Source of the DNA: Podospora bellae-mahoneyi
Lineage: Eukaryota > Ascomycota > Sordariomycetes > Sordariales > Podosporaceae
Direction: 5' to 3'
Assembly: GCF_035222275.1 (NCBI RefSeq)
Contig: NW_026946359.1
Span: 5,456,001 to 5,520,000 of the forward strand
Length of the DNA: 64,000 bases
A program made the translations under genes and the position numbers. The notes beneath the pieces are model-generated. The model did no database searches. It was not told the origin of the DNA and worked only from the letters and a program-made list of their open reading frames with translations. The first letter of the stretch is position 1, and the number at the start of each line of letters is the position of its first letter. Shown piece after piece: positions 9,546-20,500 of this stretch.

Positions 9546-11693
9546 ATGGGGAGTTTCTGGGTGCTTGTCGCCCGTCTCCTTGGGGTCACGACTCTATCAA
9601 CGTATGAGGGACTGGACCGCTCTCAATCACCTTTGCAGCTCACAGATTCACATTCGCACGTTGAGACCAGCTTGGTACCTACCACAGCCAAAGATCCTCT
9701 CCACTTCAGACCACCAGGCCACCGACAAGACAAAGGTAATGGTTTCGACTTCAAATGCGATTACCGCAAGATGGTTGGATGGGAAAAATGCTCGACTCCT
9801 GAAGATCGCTCATGCTGGCTCGTCAACAAGAAGACAGGAGAAAGATTCGACATCAACAGCGACTATGAGAATTATTATCCAACCGGTAAAACACGCGAGT
9901 ACTTCATCACTGTCGACAAGTGGAACATCACCGCCGACGGCTACACATTTTATGGAGCGACAGTCTTCAATGAAACGTACCCAGGGCCTTGGATCCAAGC
10001 ATGCTGGGGCGATACTGTCAAGGTCCATGTCCGTAATCTCAATCCGGACCGCGGCACCAGCATTCATTGGCACGGCATTAGGCAGCTCAACACCATGCAC
10101 ATGGACGGTGTGAATGGAATCACCCAGTGCCCCATCGCACCAGGGAGCACTTTCACCTATGAGTGGAAGGTGATGCAATATGGCTCCTCATGGTATCACT
10201 CCCATTACAGTGAACAGTATGGTGACGGGGCAGTCGGACCAATTGTACGCAACCTTTTCGCTCAAAGTACATCCGGGTATATCACTGACGACTGATGGCA
10301 GACTCTTCATGGCCCCAGCAGCGCCCCCTATGATGAGGCGGCAGACATCCCGCTCCTGATGACAGACTGGAGACATGGCAGCCTATTTCCAGTTGGAAAC
10401 ATGCTTAAGGAAAGATGGATCCAGAGCATCTTGCTGAATGGTATCGGGAACGTGACCAAATTTGGGGCAAGGAAAGTTCAAAACACGAGTGAGATTCCGA
10501 AGCCTTACACTCTTACGTTCACAGCGGACAAAGTGTATGAGGATGAGCCGCCCGAGCTCGAGGTTCCGAACTCACGTCCCAAACGATACCTGCTGCGACT
10601 CATCAACACCTCGATTGGATCCACCTTTATCTTCTCTATCGACAACCACCTGCTTTCCATTGTCAGTGCTGACTTCGTTCCCATTTACCCCTACCTCAAC
10701 TCGTCGATCCTGGTTGGAATCGGTCAACGATACAATGTTATTGTCGAAGCAAATCCAAGAAACAACACCAAACAGCCTCTTGACAGCAACGGAAACTACT
10801 GGATCAGAACGTGGGTCGCCCAGAACTGCGGTGCTGGTGTGGTCATCAACAAGGACAGCAAGGAGACATACATGCAAACGGGAATTCTGCGTTACAACAA
10901 GAGCAGTACGGAGGATCCAGAATCAAAACCATGGACAGATATTTCTATGGCCTGCTCGGATGAGACTGCCACCAGCTTGAGGCCCGTGCTGCCCTGGGTT
11001 GTTGATGATCCGATCAATGTCATGTCAACAGAAAGCAAGATTCAGCACATGGCCGTGGTCAGCGGCCCACCGGCTGATCCGATTCCGAGTTTCCCCCAGG
11101 CCTCCTATTCTTTCAGAAACGTATCAGGGGGTATCAAGGGCCCCAATCCACTCCAGATCAACTTCAGCGACCCAGTGTTCCTCAACCTGGATAACGACGA
11201 GCCATTCAAGAACAAGCTCTGGGAAATCTACCCCGAAGGTCGCCCCAACCAAACCGACTGGGTATGGCTAGCCATCACCGTGGACTATTCTCGTGATGGG
11301 GATACCAGTGCCCATCCGATCCACCTGCACGGACATGACTTTGCCATCCTCCAACAGGCCGAAAACACCACCTACGTCCCTGAGAACATCCATCTGAACC
11401 TCATCAACCCGCCTCGTCGTGATGTGGTGCTGATGCCTGAGAGCGGCTTCATCATCATTGCCTTCAAGGCTGACAACCCGGGCGCGTGGCTCCTTCATTG
11501 CCACATCGCCAGTCATGCCTCCCAAGGTCTGGCCCTGCAGATTCTGGAACGTCAGGCCGATGCTGCTGCCATGTGGCCGAAGGCGAGTCCCGCTGCGCAG
11601 ACTGCCGCTACGCTGTGCAGTAGTTGGGACTCTTGGGTTGCTGCGTCTTACACGTCCACGCCGACGCCTTTGCCTGATGATTCCGGAATTTGA
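9546..11693 (+). CDS. Ascomycete laccase (multicopper oxidase)
   Basis: Exons 9546-10244 and 10302-11693 give about 696 residues. All four copper motifs are present: HWHGIRQ (about 174), WYHSHYSEQYGDG (about 216), HPIHLHGH (about 570) and HCHIASHASQGLALQ (about 632). The residue at the type-1 copper axial position is Leu, as in many ascomycete laccases. The enzyme would oxidise phenols and reduce O2 to water outside the cell. The N-terminus is hydrophobic (FWVLVARLLGVTT), consistent with secretion. The protein is roughly 100 residues longer than common laccases, the extra lying before the first cupredoxin domain. It ends exactly in DSGI, the C-terminal plug seen on mature ascomycete laccases, so no C-terminal processing would be needed. 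An intron at 10245-10301 joins GPI to TLHGPSSAPYDE. Confidence 0.93.
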
Positions 11694-12621
11694 TCCACCA
11701 TCTATCAACATACGGATCAAGAAGTCAATGTTGGAAATTATTTTGGATTGTTCGTCAGTAACTTAGGTCTCTTCTGTGTATGATTAGCAACAGGATCAGT
11801 GACTTCGTTGGCAATTTTAATACGTGCTTTTTTCTGCAATTTGTCTTCATTCGGAGAGCGGTGGGCTGTTTCTGGTAATTGCGCAATTACAGTTTTGACA
11901 AACAGGTTTGGGGTATATGAATGAGAGTTGGAGTGTAGTGGTTTTGAGTATTCCGCAGTTAATCCCTATATGCCTAGGTTACGAGAAGTCACCTGCAGTG
12001 TCGGCCGGCACCGCCTAGGTTCGAATCCACAGAAAAGCTTTTCCTTCTTCTTTTTTTGTTATCGGAGTTTCCGAGTTGAAGCAGCAAGCTGCTTCAACCA
12101 AGACCGGTAGATGCACAGTCGTTTAGATGAACAGAAATCCGAGACCATAACATTGACTGGAAGAATGGGTAGGTGTTTGTTTGTTTTACCTTCACCTGCC
12201 CGCTGCTTGCTGTGTGGGATTTGCATCATCTGATCAGCTGCATTGCCATTTCGTCAGCTTCCTGCAGCCTCATTGCAAGCATTTCATTTCAGCCATGCCA
12301 AACAAACTGTGCATGGGCCATAAGAGAGTCAAACAGCTGCAGCTCACCTCACAATAACGCAGTAAACCTTTCAAAAATGACGGTCTCTGTCCGAGTCGAA
12401 GTGGGGTTTGGGTGGTCGGATCGCGTCCAGACCCCATGCATTTCGCGCCCGTGACGTTGCGAAGAGGGTCAGCATGACGACACATTCAAAATGATGAAGG
12501 GGGAAATGGAGGGGATATTAAAATGAACTTTCAGTGGTAAGGTCGCCTTTTGTTCCTTCATCGCTCGAACTCATCTTCCACCCACCTCTGCAGACGAAAC
12601 CTCCATCCATCAACCAACACA
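11694..12621. other. Intergenic with a SINE-like repeat
   Basis: No gene is seen. It holds a tRNA-like repeat (listed separately) followed by a perfect hairpin-forming palindrome, TTGAAGCAG/CTGCTTCAA, near 12075-12098. The rest is the promoter side of the LEA-like gene. Confidence 0.5.
11925..12040 (+). repeat. tRNA-derived SINE-like repeat, copy A
   Basis: An A-box-like stretch (GAGTGTAGTGG) and a perfect B box (GGTTCGAATCC at 12018-12028) lie about 80 bases apart, as in RNA polymerase III promoters of tRNA-derived elements. No cloverleaf with a paired acceptor stem can be drawn, so it is not a working tRNA. Blocks at 11958-11968, 11981-11991 and 12001-12008 recur in the same order in copy C at about 29.7 kb on the other strand. 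Confidence 0.55.
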
Positions 12622-13086
12622 ATGAGCAGCCACCACGAGAAAGCCCCCCAGAAGAAGGGTTCCACTCAGCCTCACAAGCACCACGAGCATCATGAGACAG
12701 GGTATACAGATGAAGCGGCTGTCGAGTGTCACGATTTGATTGATCGTGCCGAGGAAGAGGCCCACGTATGTTCTTGGCTCTTTTGTTAGAATCCGAGACA
12801 TGGCTAACAGGCAGCCCCAAAGCTTCACGAGCCCGGATCCATGTACGAGCCAACAACTCACCCCGAGAAGGTCCACCTGGCGAATACTAGCTCTTCGGGA
12901 AAGAAGAGCTCCTCGTCAAGCATGCCGTCCTCGGGCAGCAAAACGAAGAAGTCCGGTTTGGAAGGATCCAGCAGCAGCACAAAGGAGAGCATGAAAGAAG
13001 GCATGGGGTCGATGAAGGAGAGCATGAAGGAGGGTATGGGCTCCATGAAGGATACCATGAAGGATGCCATGGGCAAGAAGAAATAG
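12622..13086 (+). CDS. Small LEA-like disordered protein with 11-residue repeats
   Basis: Exons 12622-12765 and 12811-13086 give 139 residues. The intron (45 bases) uses the first of two nearby AG sites, since only that keeps frame (EEEAH|AAPKLHEPG). The N-terminus is His/Lys-rich and the middle is Ser-rich and low in complexity. The C-terminus holds three consecutive 11-residue repeats of the pattern (S)xKESMKEGMG, ending KDTMKDAMGKKK. Eleven-residue amphipathic repeats rich in Lys, Glu and Ala/Met are the hallmark of group 3 LEA-type desiccation and stress proteins. The resemblance is by pattern only. It is cytosolic by appearance (no signal peptide or membrane segment). A role in stress or conidial tolerance is inference. 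Confidence 0.75.
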
Positions 13087-13234
13087 ATTGGGTATATTCC
13101 ATTCACACGGGAACTTGCGGAGGTTTGGACATGGTCAAAGTGAATTACCCAATGCCAATCGAATCTATTCCCTCTTGCTGTTATCAATTTATGAAGACAC
13201 TTGTCATACCTTCTCATGTAATCTACACCATTCA

Positions 13235-15241
13235 CTATACCAATGTGAGGGTCGTTTTGTAGTTTTCGTCCGTGATTTCAGCAAGAAAATCGTCAAACTT
13301 CCAAAACTCGAGCTCCTCTTCCTCCTCAGAATCGGGCTGTGGGTCAGATTCGGTGACCCTCACGGACCCAATTCTTTCACACGTCTTTAGGTCACTTGGA
13401 CACTGTGCCAGGATGAGAAACTCAATAGCCCTGTTTGCTTCATCCACACCCAAGCAGAGCGCTAGCACAGTCACCTGAGGTCTGAACTCCTCCTCTCCTG
13501 GCATCTCCCCCTCTCTGGCTCGCTGGATAGACCACTGCACTTCCCCGGCTGCGTCCACAATCTGAACCCTGACAAGCTTGGTGTCGTGACGAACCATGGC
13601 GTACCTCCTGGCAATTCTGATGCTGCTCTTGAATCTGACGTCATATTCGAATCCCTCCGCGGTGTCATCACTGTCCATCAGGGTGGCCGAATGCACATAA
13701 CCACTGACGGTCAAACTGGCAGCGTTGATCTCCCCAAGGGGATCTTGACCTTTCGGCTCGACAGAGTACTCCAGCACCTCGACATATCCAGTTAGATAGT
13801 CTTCGGGGTCCATGGATATCGGAGAATCTAGAGAAGCCCAGGAGAAAGAGGGCGCTCTGTAGGTGTCGGGACACGCCCAGACATCGTTCACTTCGCGAGC
13901 TACCCAGTTCAGGCTGCGTGTCAGATCTTTTATCCAGATCCCACCAACGTAAGGGGCACCAGTGGTGTTCTGGATTTCACGGGCCAGACCTGCGATCGCG
14001 GGCAGCTTGTCCTTCTGATAGGTGAGAGCTCTGCGGCTATAGCCGGAGATCATTTCAGCCCAGAAAGCAAACGCATCGTCTTGCATGGTGAGGGTGGGAG
14101 GTCGGGGACGTAGGCTGCCTCCACTGTCGGGATCAAGTGGTCCGCACTGGCAACCCATGGTGGTCTTGCAGAGCCATTGTACCTCTCTGCTGGAAAAGCC
14201 TATGAACCGGCGAGAGAGTACCTGCTCCTGAAAGCACCATCCTCTTGTTTGCACTGGATCCAAGAAGTCATCAAAGTTGCCGACACCCGGCCACGGGTTA
14301 TCGCGGTCCAAACTCTGGGGATGCAAGCCACTTTTCACTCCCTCTTTCCCAACCAGCAGAAACGTTTCACCATCCTCACCAGCCAACTCCCAGGTCACCA
14401 CCGGTGGATTTCTTTTCCAGTGAAGAAACCCCTCCGTCACCGTAGACGCAGACAAGGCAGCGAGAGTAACCCGTGCATTCCCGTACACCTCTGCCATCCT
14501 GCCAGCTTCTTGCTCCCACTCAGCTGTGTCGTCTTGGATGATGCAGATTGCATCAATCCAGATGTGCTCCATCCCCAACTGGCGTGTGACATCTACAGCG
14601 TCTTGAAGTGTCTGCGGCAGGGTTTCAAGGTCAAACCCTTCTCTCAACTCGTCGATGTTGTCTAGGGTAGTTCTGAAGAGACCGTCCGAGCCCCAGCAGT
14701 AGCTTAAAGCGACGTATTCAACGTCGCCAATGTCGTCACTGTCCACGAGTTGGAGCTGATCAGCACCTTCGGCGCAGTAGATGAGGCGTGTTGGCTGGAG
14801 ATCTGAGGTGCGCTGGGAACATTTAGGGTGGTTTTCTTCACACTCTTCAAGACATCTTCTTGTGAATTCGATTGGATCCTCGGTGGTGAGTCCTGGCTGG
14901 TCACGACCTTCATCAGGTTCGTAGTCTACAAAAATATTATCAGAATTAGACAATTGTTTGTTTGATGAGGAAGAGCAAATGGGAGATATACCGAGCTTGA
15001 CATAAACCTGCAGGGCATACCCGCCGGAGAAGTCGAAATAGAACCGGTTCTGTCTTTTATCTAGACGCACCCATGCTTCAAGGTCGTCGGTTGAGCCTAG
15101 ATCAGGGTGAATTGATGTCGCGGTGCTACAAATGAACTGGCAAATCTCGCAGTCTGTGTCGGATTCCCAGACCCATTTGTATTGGCTACCGGGAGAGAAC
15201 TCTGGGTCCTCTGGGATGAGGTTGCGGCAGCTGTCGCACAT
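13235..15241 (-). CDS. HET-domain protein
   Basis: The start ATG at 15241 opens MCDSCRNLIPED, a Cys-containing N-terminus common before fungal HET domains. The HET core is clear: YVALSYCWG, then LPQTLQDAVDVTRQLGMEHIWIDAICIIQDD and EAGRMAEVYGNARVTLAALSA. HET domains trigger incompatibility cell death when non-self is met in hyphal fusion, and many HET-domain genes are of unknown specificity. The C-terminal half (about 350 residues) has no recognised partner domain. A 66-base segment at 14991-14926 has GTATAT...TTGTAG borders and no stop and is a multiple of three. It is probably an intron (646 aa when spliced), but retention would give 668 aa. The gene is convergent with the LEA-like gene. Confidence 0.9.
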   Translation of the reverse strand: MCDSCRNLIPEDPEFSPGSQYKWVWESDTDCEICQFICSTATSIHPDLGSTDDLEAWVRLDKRQNRFYFDFSGGYALQVYVKLGISPICSSSSNKQLSNSDNIFVDYEPDEGRDQPGLTTEDPIEFTRRCLEECEENHPKCSQRTSDLQPTRLIYCAEGADQLQLVDSDDIGDVEYVALSYCWGSDGLFRTTLDNIDELREGFDLETLPQTLQDAVDVTRQLGMEHIWIDAICIIQDDTAEWEQEAGRMAEVYGNARVTLAALSASTVTEGFLHWKRNPPVVTWELAGEDGETFLLVGKEGVKSGLHPQSLDRDNPWPGVGNFDDFLDPVQTRGWCFQEQVLSRRFIGFSSREVQWLCKTTMGCQCGPLDPDSGGSLRPRPPTLTMQDDAFAFWAEMISGYSRRALTYQKDKLPAIAGLAREIQNTTGAPYVGGIWIKDLTRSLNWVAREVNDVWACPDTYRAPSFSWASLDSPISMDPEDYLTGYVEVLEYSVEPKGQDPLGEINAASLTVSGYVHSATLMDSDDTAEGFEYDVRFKSSIRIARRYAMVRHDTKLVRVQIVDAAGEVQWSIQRAREGEMPGEEEFRPQVTVLALCLGVDEANRAIEFLILAQCPSDLKTCERIGSVRVTESDPQPDSEEEEELEFWKFDDFLAEITDENYKTTLTLV

Positions 15242-16549
15242 GGTGTTTAACTTGCCGTTGCCGGTGTGCGAGAAATTAATTACTTGGGACTTTGATTGAG
15301 GAAGATAAGAAGAAAAACTGTCGATGATATAACTGGCGTTTGAGGGCAGTGGTCCGCGTGCGAAGGAGGTTGGGCAAAGTCCGCTGGTCGTTCTTTGGCA
15401 AGTTGGGACTTTATAGGATTCATGAGGCGAGAATATCACCAACAAAAACCAGGGGTTGGTGGTTGGCGACATGGCGCCATGTGTGTTGGTGCACGGTCTC
15501 ATTGTTCAACCTAAGTCATGCTATTGGCTCTGTAATACATGTGGTAGAATCAGGGCTGCGGTAAGGCTTGGCGATTGTATGACGTGCTCCTATCTTCCAC
15601 TAGGCCTTGAACCTCATATTGTCCGGTACGATAAGCATTGAAAGTTCTTTGCGCTTATTAGGTGGGGACCAGCTGTCTCTAACCGACTTTCTCGAAGTTA
15701 AATATCTTCATCGAGTTCTTTGGGGATGTAAATCGAGGTTTTCAAGTATGCAACTTACGGTGTAACACACATATTTTGGTCAAGAGGAGACCTTACCATA
15801 CATAATTTATTTTGGAGCTACATCAAGATTAATGGCGCTATGTAAAATAAATCAGACCAAGGCAATGGAGGTTTGTTCGTATGTCAAACTCACAGAGTTG
15901 CTTAGGCCAAGCAACGCAAGCAACAAAGCCCAATCAATCAATGACCATCGAAGCAAAAGGCCTGCGGTCATCAACGGGCTGTGGAATTCCTCAGAAAGAG
16001 TCTTGGTGGGCATTAAAAATTGTAAGAACGACAGGTGCTCTGTAGATGTATATTACAGGTTTTATTTTCAACAAATCGCCACATGGCTGGCGGTCTTGAG
16101 CGGTGGTCCCAGTTAACCCATAGCATCCATGTTAGGATGGAATTACCTGCAGCGCTGGCACCGACACTGCCTAGGCTCGAGCCCACAGATTATCATCTCT
16201 TTGTGCCTTCTAAGTAAATGATGGGTCGGAACAGTTGTGCCAGTGGCTCTTTCCGCAAACTGGTTGTTGCTTGGAAGACGACTCCTTAGCTTGACGGAGG
16301 AAGGAACGATGGAGATATCTGCCCAAAATATTGCCCCACACACAATACAGATAGAATGTTTTTATTTTTGCCTTGTAGTTCTCGTGACCCCGTGGTTTCT
16401 TTTTTTTCTTCTTTTTTTTTTCAAATCTCTCCCAGGCGCACTGCTTCCTCTTACACGCGCCCTTTTCCCGCTCCCAAACGGCCTTCTTTTTATCCCAGCT
16501 ACCACAGCAATCTATTTGTACTGACGATCCCAGCTTAGCAGTATTCACC
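15242..16549. other. Intergenic with a SINE-like repeat
   Basis: This is the divergent interval between the HET gene and LFVT copy 1. It contains SINE-like copy B and a pyrimidine-rich tract (T runs around 16397-16425). No gene is recognised. Confidence 0.45.
16088..16195 (+). repeat. tRNA-derived SINE-like repeat, copy B
   Basis: A B-box-like GGCTCGAGCCC at 16174-16184 follows GCACCGACACTGCCTA, matching copy A (GGCACCG...CCTAGG then the B box and CCACAG). Upstream GTTAACCCATA and ACCTGCAGCG also align with copy A. It is more diverged than A and C. Confidence 0.45.
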
Positions 16550-17555
16550 ATGTCCGCCTCTCTCGCCAAGCATGCCGAAAGCTTTGATCTCTGTTCCCTT
16601 TGGCCTGGTTTTGGGGACCGCAGAGTGTGGGTGAAAAAGGAGCTTGGCGACTTTTTTCAGAGTCCGGGGTTTTTGCGCCCATGTGATAGTCAAGACACTT
16701 TGATACTTCGGAATCTGGCGCTCGTGTTTCGGTGCCTATACTGGTTTGTTAATGTTCGGGGTAGCGAGAGCACAAGTATTCAAAGGTGGTTGCCCATGCA
16801 CTGGGCAACCCGCGCCTCTATGCAGGTTTGAAGGGCATTGAGAGAAACTTTCTTGCCCTCAGGGCTGACTATCTCGATAAAAAGGAGGGTCCGGCATACA
16901 CTGAAGATTTAACCGATGATCAAGAACTCCTCCTCGAGTTGGTTGACGGCTTATCAGAGGTGGAAGACGTTGACCCGTCACTTGGCGCATTATATCGACA
17001 TGCCGACTGCCGCGAAAGATGGCATTTGTTCCTCCAGCATGTTAAAGACACCGGCAACCTCAGGGCTTGGCTCACAGATCCTGATATGACCTTTGGGGAG
17101 ACTAGCAACGATGCGGTTATGCAAAGCACGAAAGCCAATGTGAATATCGTCGATACGGATATGGACTCAGAGTCTGAAGATAGCGGCGCTATCATTGAGG
17201 GCCCCAATGCCAACAAAGGTATGAGAAATGTCCTCAGTGTTTTAGTTATGTCAGTGCAATAGGCTATAGCTACCATGACTCACTTCCAGGTCACAATACT
17301 GCGACATGGATCCCGTACAACCCCGATGTTGCGAGACTCGCGGATGGGCTGGCAGATGCTATGCCAGCTATCTTGCAACATTTCGCGGACTTCGACGTCA
17401 CCGCTAATGTCCTTCCAGACATATTCACGAGGCTTCGCGTTGCAGTGCGTGATGATCACGAGTTTCTGCAACGGTTTGCCACCGCAGCCCAGACAGAGTT
17501 TCGGATTGAGGAGGAAGACTCGGACTCGGATGACACTCTGTTTGTTACCCAGTGA
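16550..17555 (+). CDS. LFVT-family hypothetical protein, copy 1
   Basis: The reading starts at ATG 16550 and shifts frame at a short gap, best explained by a 38-base intron (16748-16785). It runs to 17218 and continues after a normal intron (17219-17289) to the stop at 17555. The product is about 300 residues, soluble and acidic, with no signal or membrane segment. Marker stretches are RLYAGL, GALYRHADCRERWHLFL followed by DTGN, a Ser/Asp/Glu-rich linker, and a C-terminal DSDSDDTLFVTQ. The same markers in the same order occur in copy 2 at 25.2-25.8 kb. I do not recognise a known domain. The first intron is unusually short, so the N-terminal 66 residues are less certain than the rest. Confidence 0.6.
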
Positions 17556-20500
17556 GACTTTCTCTCGTTTGTTTTCTGGTACACAGTGCTTTCTCTTGTA
17601 CCAAAAAAGGACAGTCATGCAATAGCGTGACATATTGTGGTGTCTCTGCCGCACGTCAACTTCGTTGTTTAAGGGTTTCATGATTGCTAACTTATATGAC
17701 ATAGGCATCAGATTCCGCAGTTCTGGTTCGTGGTTTGTCTTTAACATGGGAAGAATACTGTTTGAGAGAAGTTCGAGTTGGAAAGCATGTCGGCAGGTTG
17801 TATCATGAGGAGGATAAGGTACCTAGTTAGCTTTGATATGCACGTGGGTCTCGTGATTACTAAGGGAGGTTCCTAATCCAATTAAAAATTACACATTTGG
17901 CTGCTGAATCGTCTGATGCCTTGTGAGTGATCAGCGAATGTTGCAAACCTAACCCAGATCAACCCCCAGGAACAGGGCAACGACAAGACTATCATGACGC
18001 GTAACCACCATTTCGCCTACCCCCACTGTCGATCCAATAGACTGACCTGGCCGGAATAGATAGATGTAGAACTGCGGCAACCGATCTACTTGAAAAGTCC
18101 ACAAAGTCCTTATCTACGAAGCAGTCCATGAGCTTGGCATTTCCCGCATGCGCATGCAATTCAACCTACAGGCATTAAGGGTGGGAAGTCACCTTACAGC
18201 TGATAATACCGAGTCTCGTAGCTGTACCATTCCGTTTCAACACTCCATTATCAATCACCAATTCTCAAGGGTGGGATAGCTGTCACAGTGTGTGCCTTGG
18301 AGCAGTAATATTCGCCCTCCAACAACGCAGCTGATAGTAGAGGGACAACATCAAAATACCAACGATATGAAGAGATGTGTGGGTTTCTCGCTAGTCAGCC
18401 AGCCCTGCCAAGGAGTAGCATAGGGCGGTGAATCTTCTGGAAAGCCAGGCATCCATCAGCTTGGTAGGACTGTTTAAATTAGCAAGCTGAATACCATCGC
18501 TCGGAGCGGTCATGTCCGGTTTAAACGAGGCAGATTCGTGAACCCTCTCATTCTAAAACTAGAGACCAGTTTACTAAGGCGTCCTTATGCGAGTCGCTAT
18601 TGACTATCAGAGGAAACCATCACGACGGTGGCTTACTCTTCCTAATGATGCCGCGATTCTGGAAGGGCCGCAGGCTAGATCAATAACAAAACCGAAATCA
18701 CTTTCTAGCTGCCTGTTTGCCATGTGCTGATTGCTGCAGGGTTGACATGGCGTTTATACAAGCCCTTCCAAGCCTTCACCATCCGAACCCTATCACGAGA
18801 CATGATGGGTAATCCTCACAATGTCAACGAGGAGGGACGGAAGAGGAAGCAATGTAATGTTACATGTCTTCCCCAAGTCCGCGTATTCCGCTGAGCCGCT
18901 GTCTCTCGCTTCTGCTGCTCATAGATTGCTTAGACGGATAGTGGATGACTGAAAGTTCTGGTGGATATATGATAGGGTGCAGCCGGGTTAAGCTCCCCGG
19001 TGGGCTCAGCTGCGTCTGATTGAAGCGCTTGTGACACATGCTTGTCGTCGAGGATGGTGCTGAATGGGGATCACCACCACCTGCTATATCCATTGAAAAA
19101 ACCGAGCATGTGTACATGCCATCGTTTCGGGCCTGACGCACAGAGACCGAGACATCCTCAAACAGCCCCAATTGGGAAGGGGGTTTTAAGGCTTATCACA
19201 TACAGGATGCCCAGAAAGTTAAATTGTTGCTGTTGCAATATGTATATGACCGTTGGCGTCATTACACAACGGCCACATGTTGACGTTCCCTTGCCGGATT
19301 TTGATCCCTACCTCAAAGAGACAATGGCCCCTTTTACCTTCCTAGAGAGTCAGTTGTTCGCTGACACATTTCTTGGCTTGAAAGATCATGGTGGTCAACC
19401 GCTTTGAGCTGCATCGGTAAGTTTCCTGGTAGAGCAGCCGTCTCACCAGTCCATCGGATGGACTCCATCCACCACTAAATAACCATCTCAATAGTGCGAG
19501 CCACACCCGTTGCTAACGGAGAGTATAGACCGCGGAGACAACACCCGAGAGAGAATCCAGGAAATAGATGCAAAATGATGCAAGAGAGATTTATGGCCCC
19601 AAGCGCAGGCCTTGAATGCCGCGTGGTCTCCGCAAAACATGTCGCCGGGCATCTCGGGCACGAACCGCAACGAAACTCAGCCCGGAAAGCGGCACCATCG
19701 TCGGCAAATAATGACACGAGTTGGAGTAGGTTACATTAATCCTTTTTTCTCTGGGGAAGTGCTTCCTGCCAAGAGACGGTTTGCTTGTTAGCGAGGAGAG
19801 AATTCAATTTAGCCTGGGCCGTGTCGCTGTTCACCTTCCCACCTTTTTAGCCTATCCACAGCTTCCAATTTTGGCATCGACGCAGTTGCAGTTACCTGCT
19901 AGGGGTGCGCAGCAGGCGGGCTCTGACCGATAAGACGAACTGACTGGGGCTGCATGGCAGACTGGCATTGCGAACCAAAAGAAAAACAAGTCGGGAAATA
20001 GGCCCACGACGACGACGGCTTGGCTCTGTCTTGGCTGCTTTCCATCCCACGCCCGCCATATTCTTTTGACGTTGGAGGGGGAGGTCCTCATCGTGGTCGG
20101 TCTCGTTCCAAGGGTTCGGTGCCCGCTCGGGAGGATCTGGTGATCGCAATGGTGGGCGAGCGTCGGCGGGCTGGCTGCTGGCTGCTGGCTGGACCTGGTG
20201 AGCGGGATGTGGGAATAGAAGTTGGCTCCGATAATTTCTCCAGTAGGTACTCCGTACACACCAACATAAAGTTGCTCGTCTCGCTACGCTTAACCACCGA
20301 ATACCCTTTTCTGCCGAAAGAGCACAACCCGCTCTTTTCCCTGCGCCCCTGCAAGAACCTTGATGGATCATATGGGGATGGCTATGGCGAGGAACTAAGT
20401 GAGGAACAACTCGCTGACAGTCAATTCCTCACAGCTGAGGTCATCCATGTCGCTGTCGGGAAACTCGGGATGTCAGGGAAGGGGAAGTTGTGCATTGGAT

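Noticed and set aside
19042-19407. Plus-strand open frame with a mildly protein-like C-terminus
   Set aside because: No homologous family recognised, no flanking splice sites that extend it, and Cys/His-rich low-quality N-terminal part.
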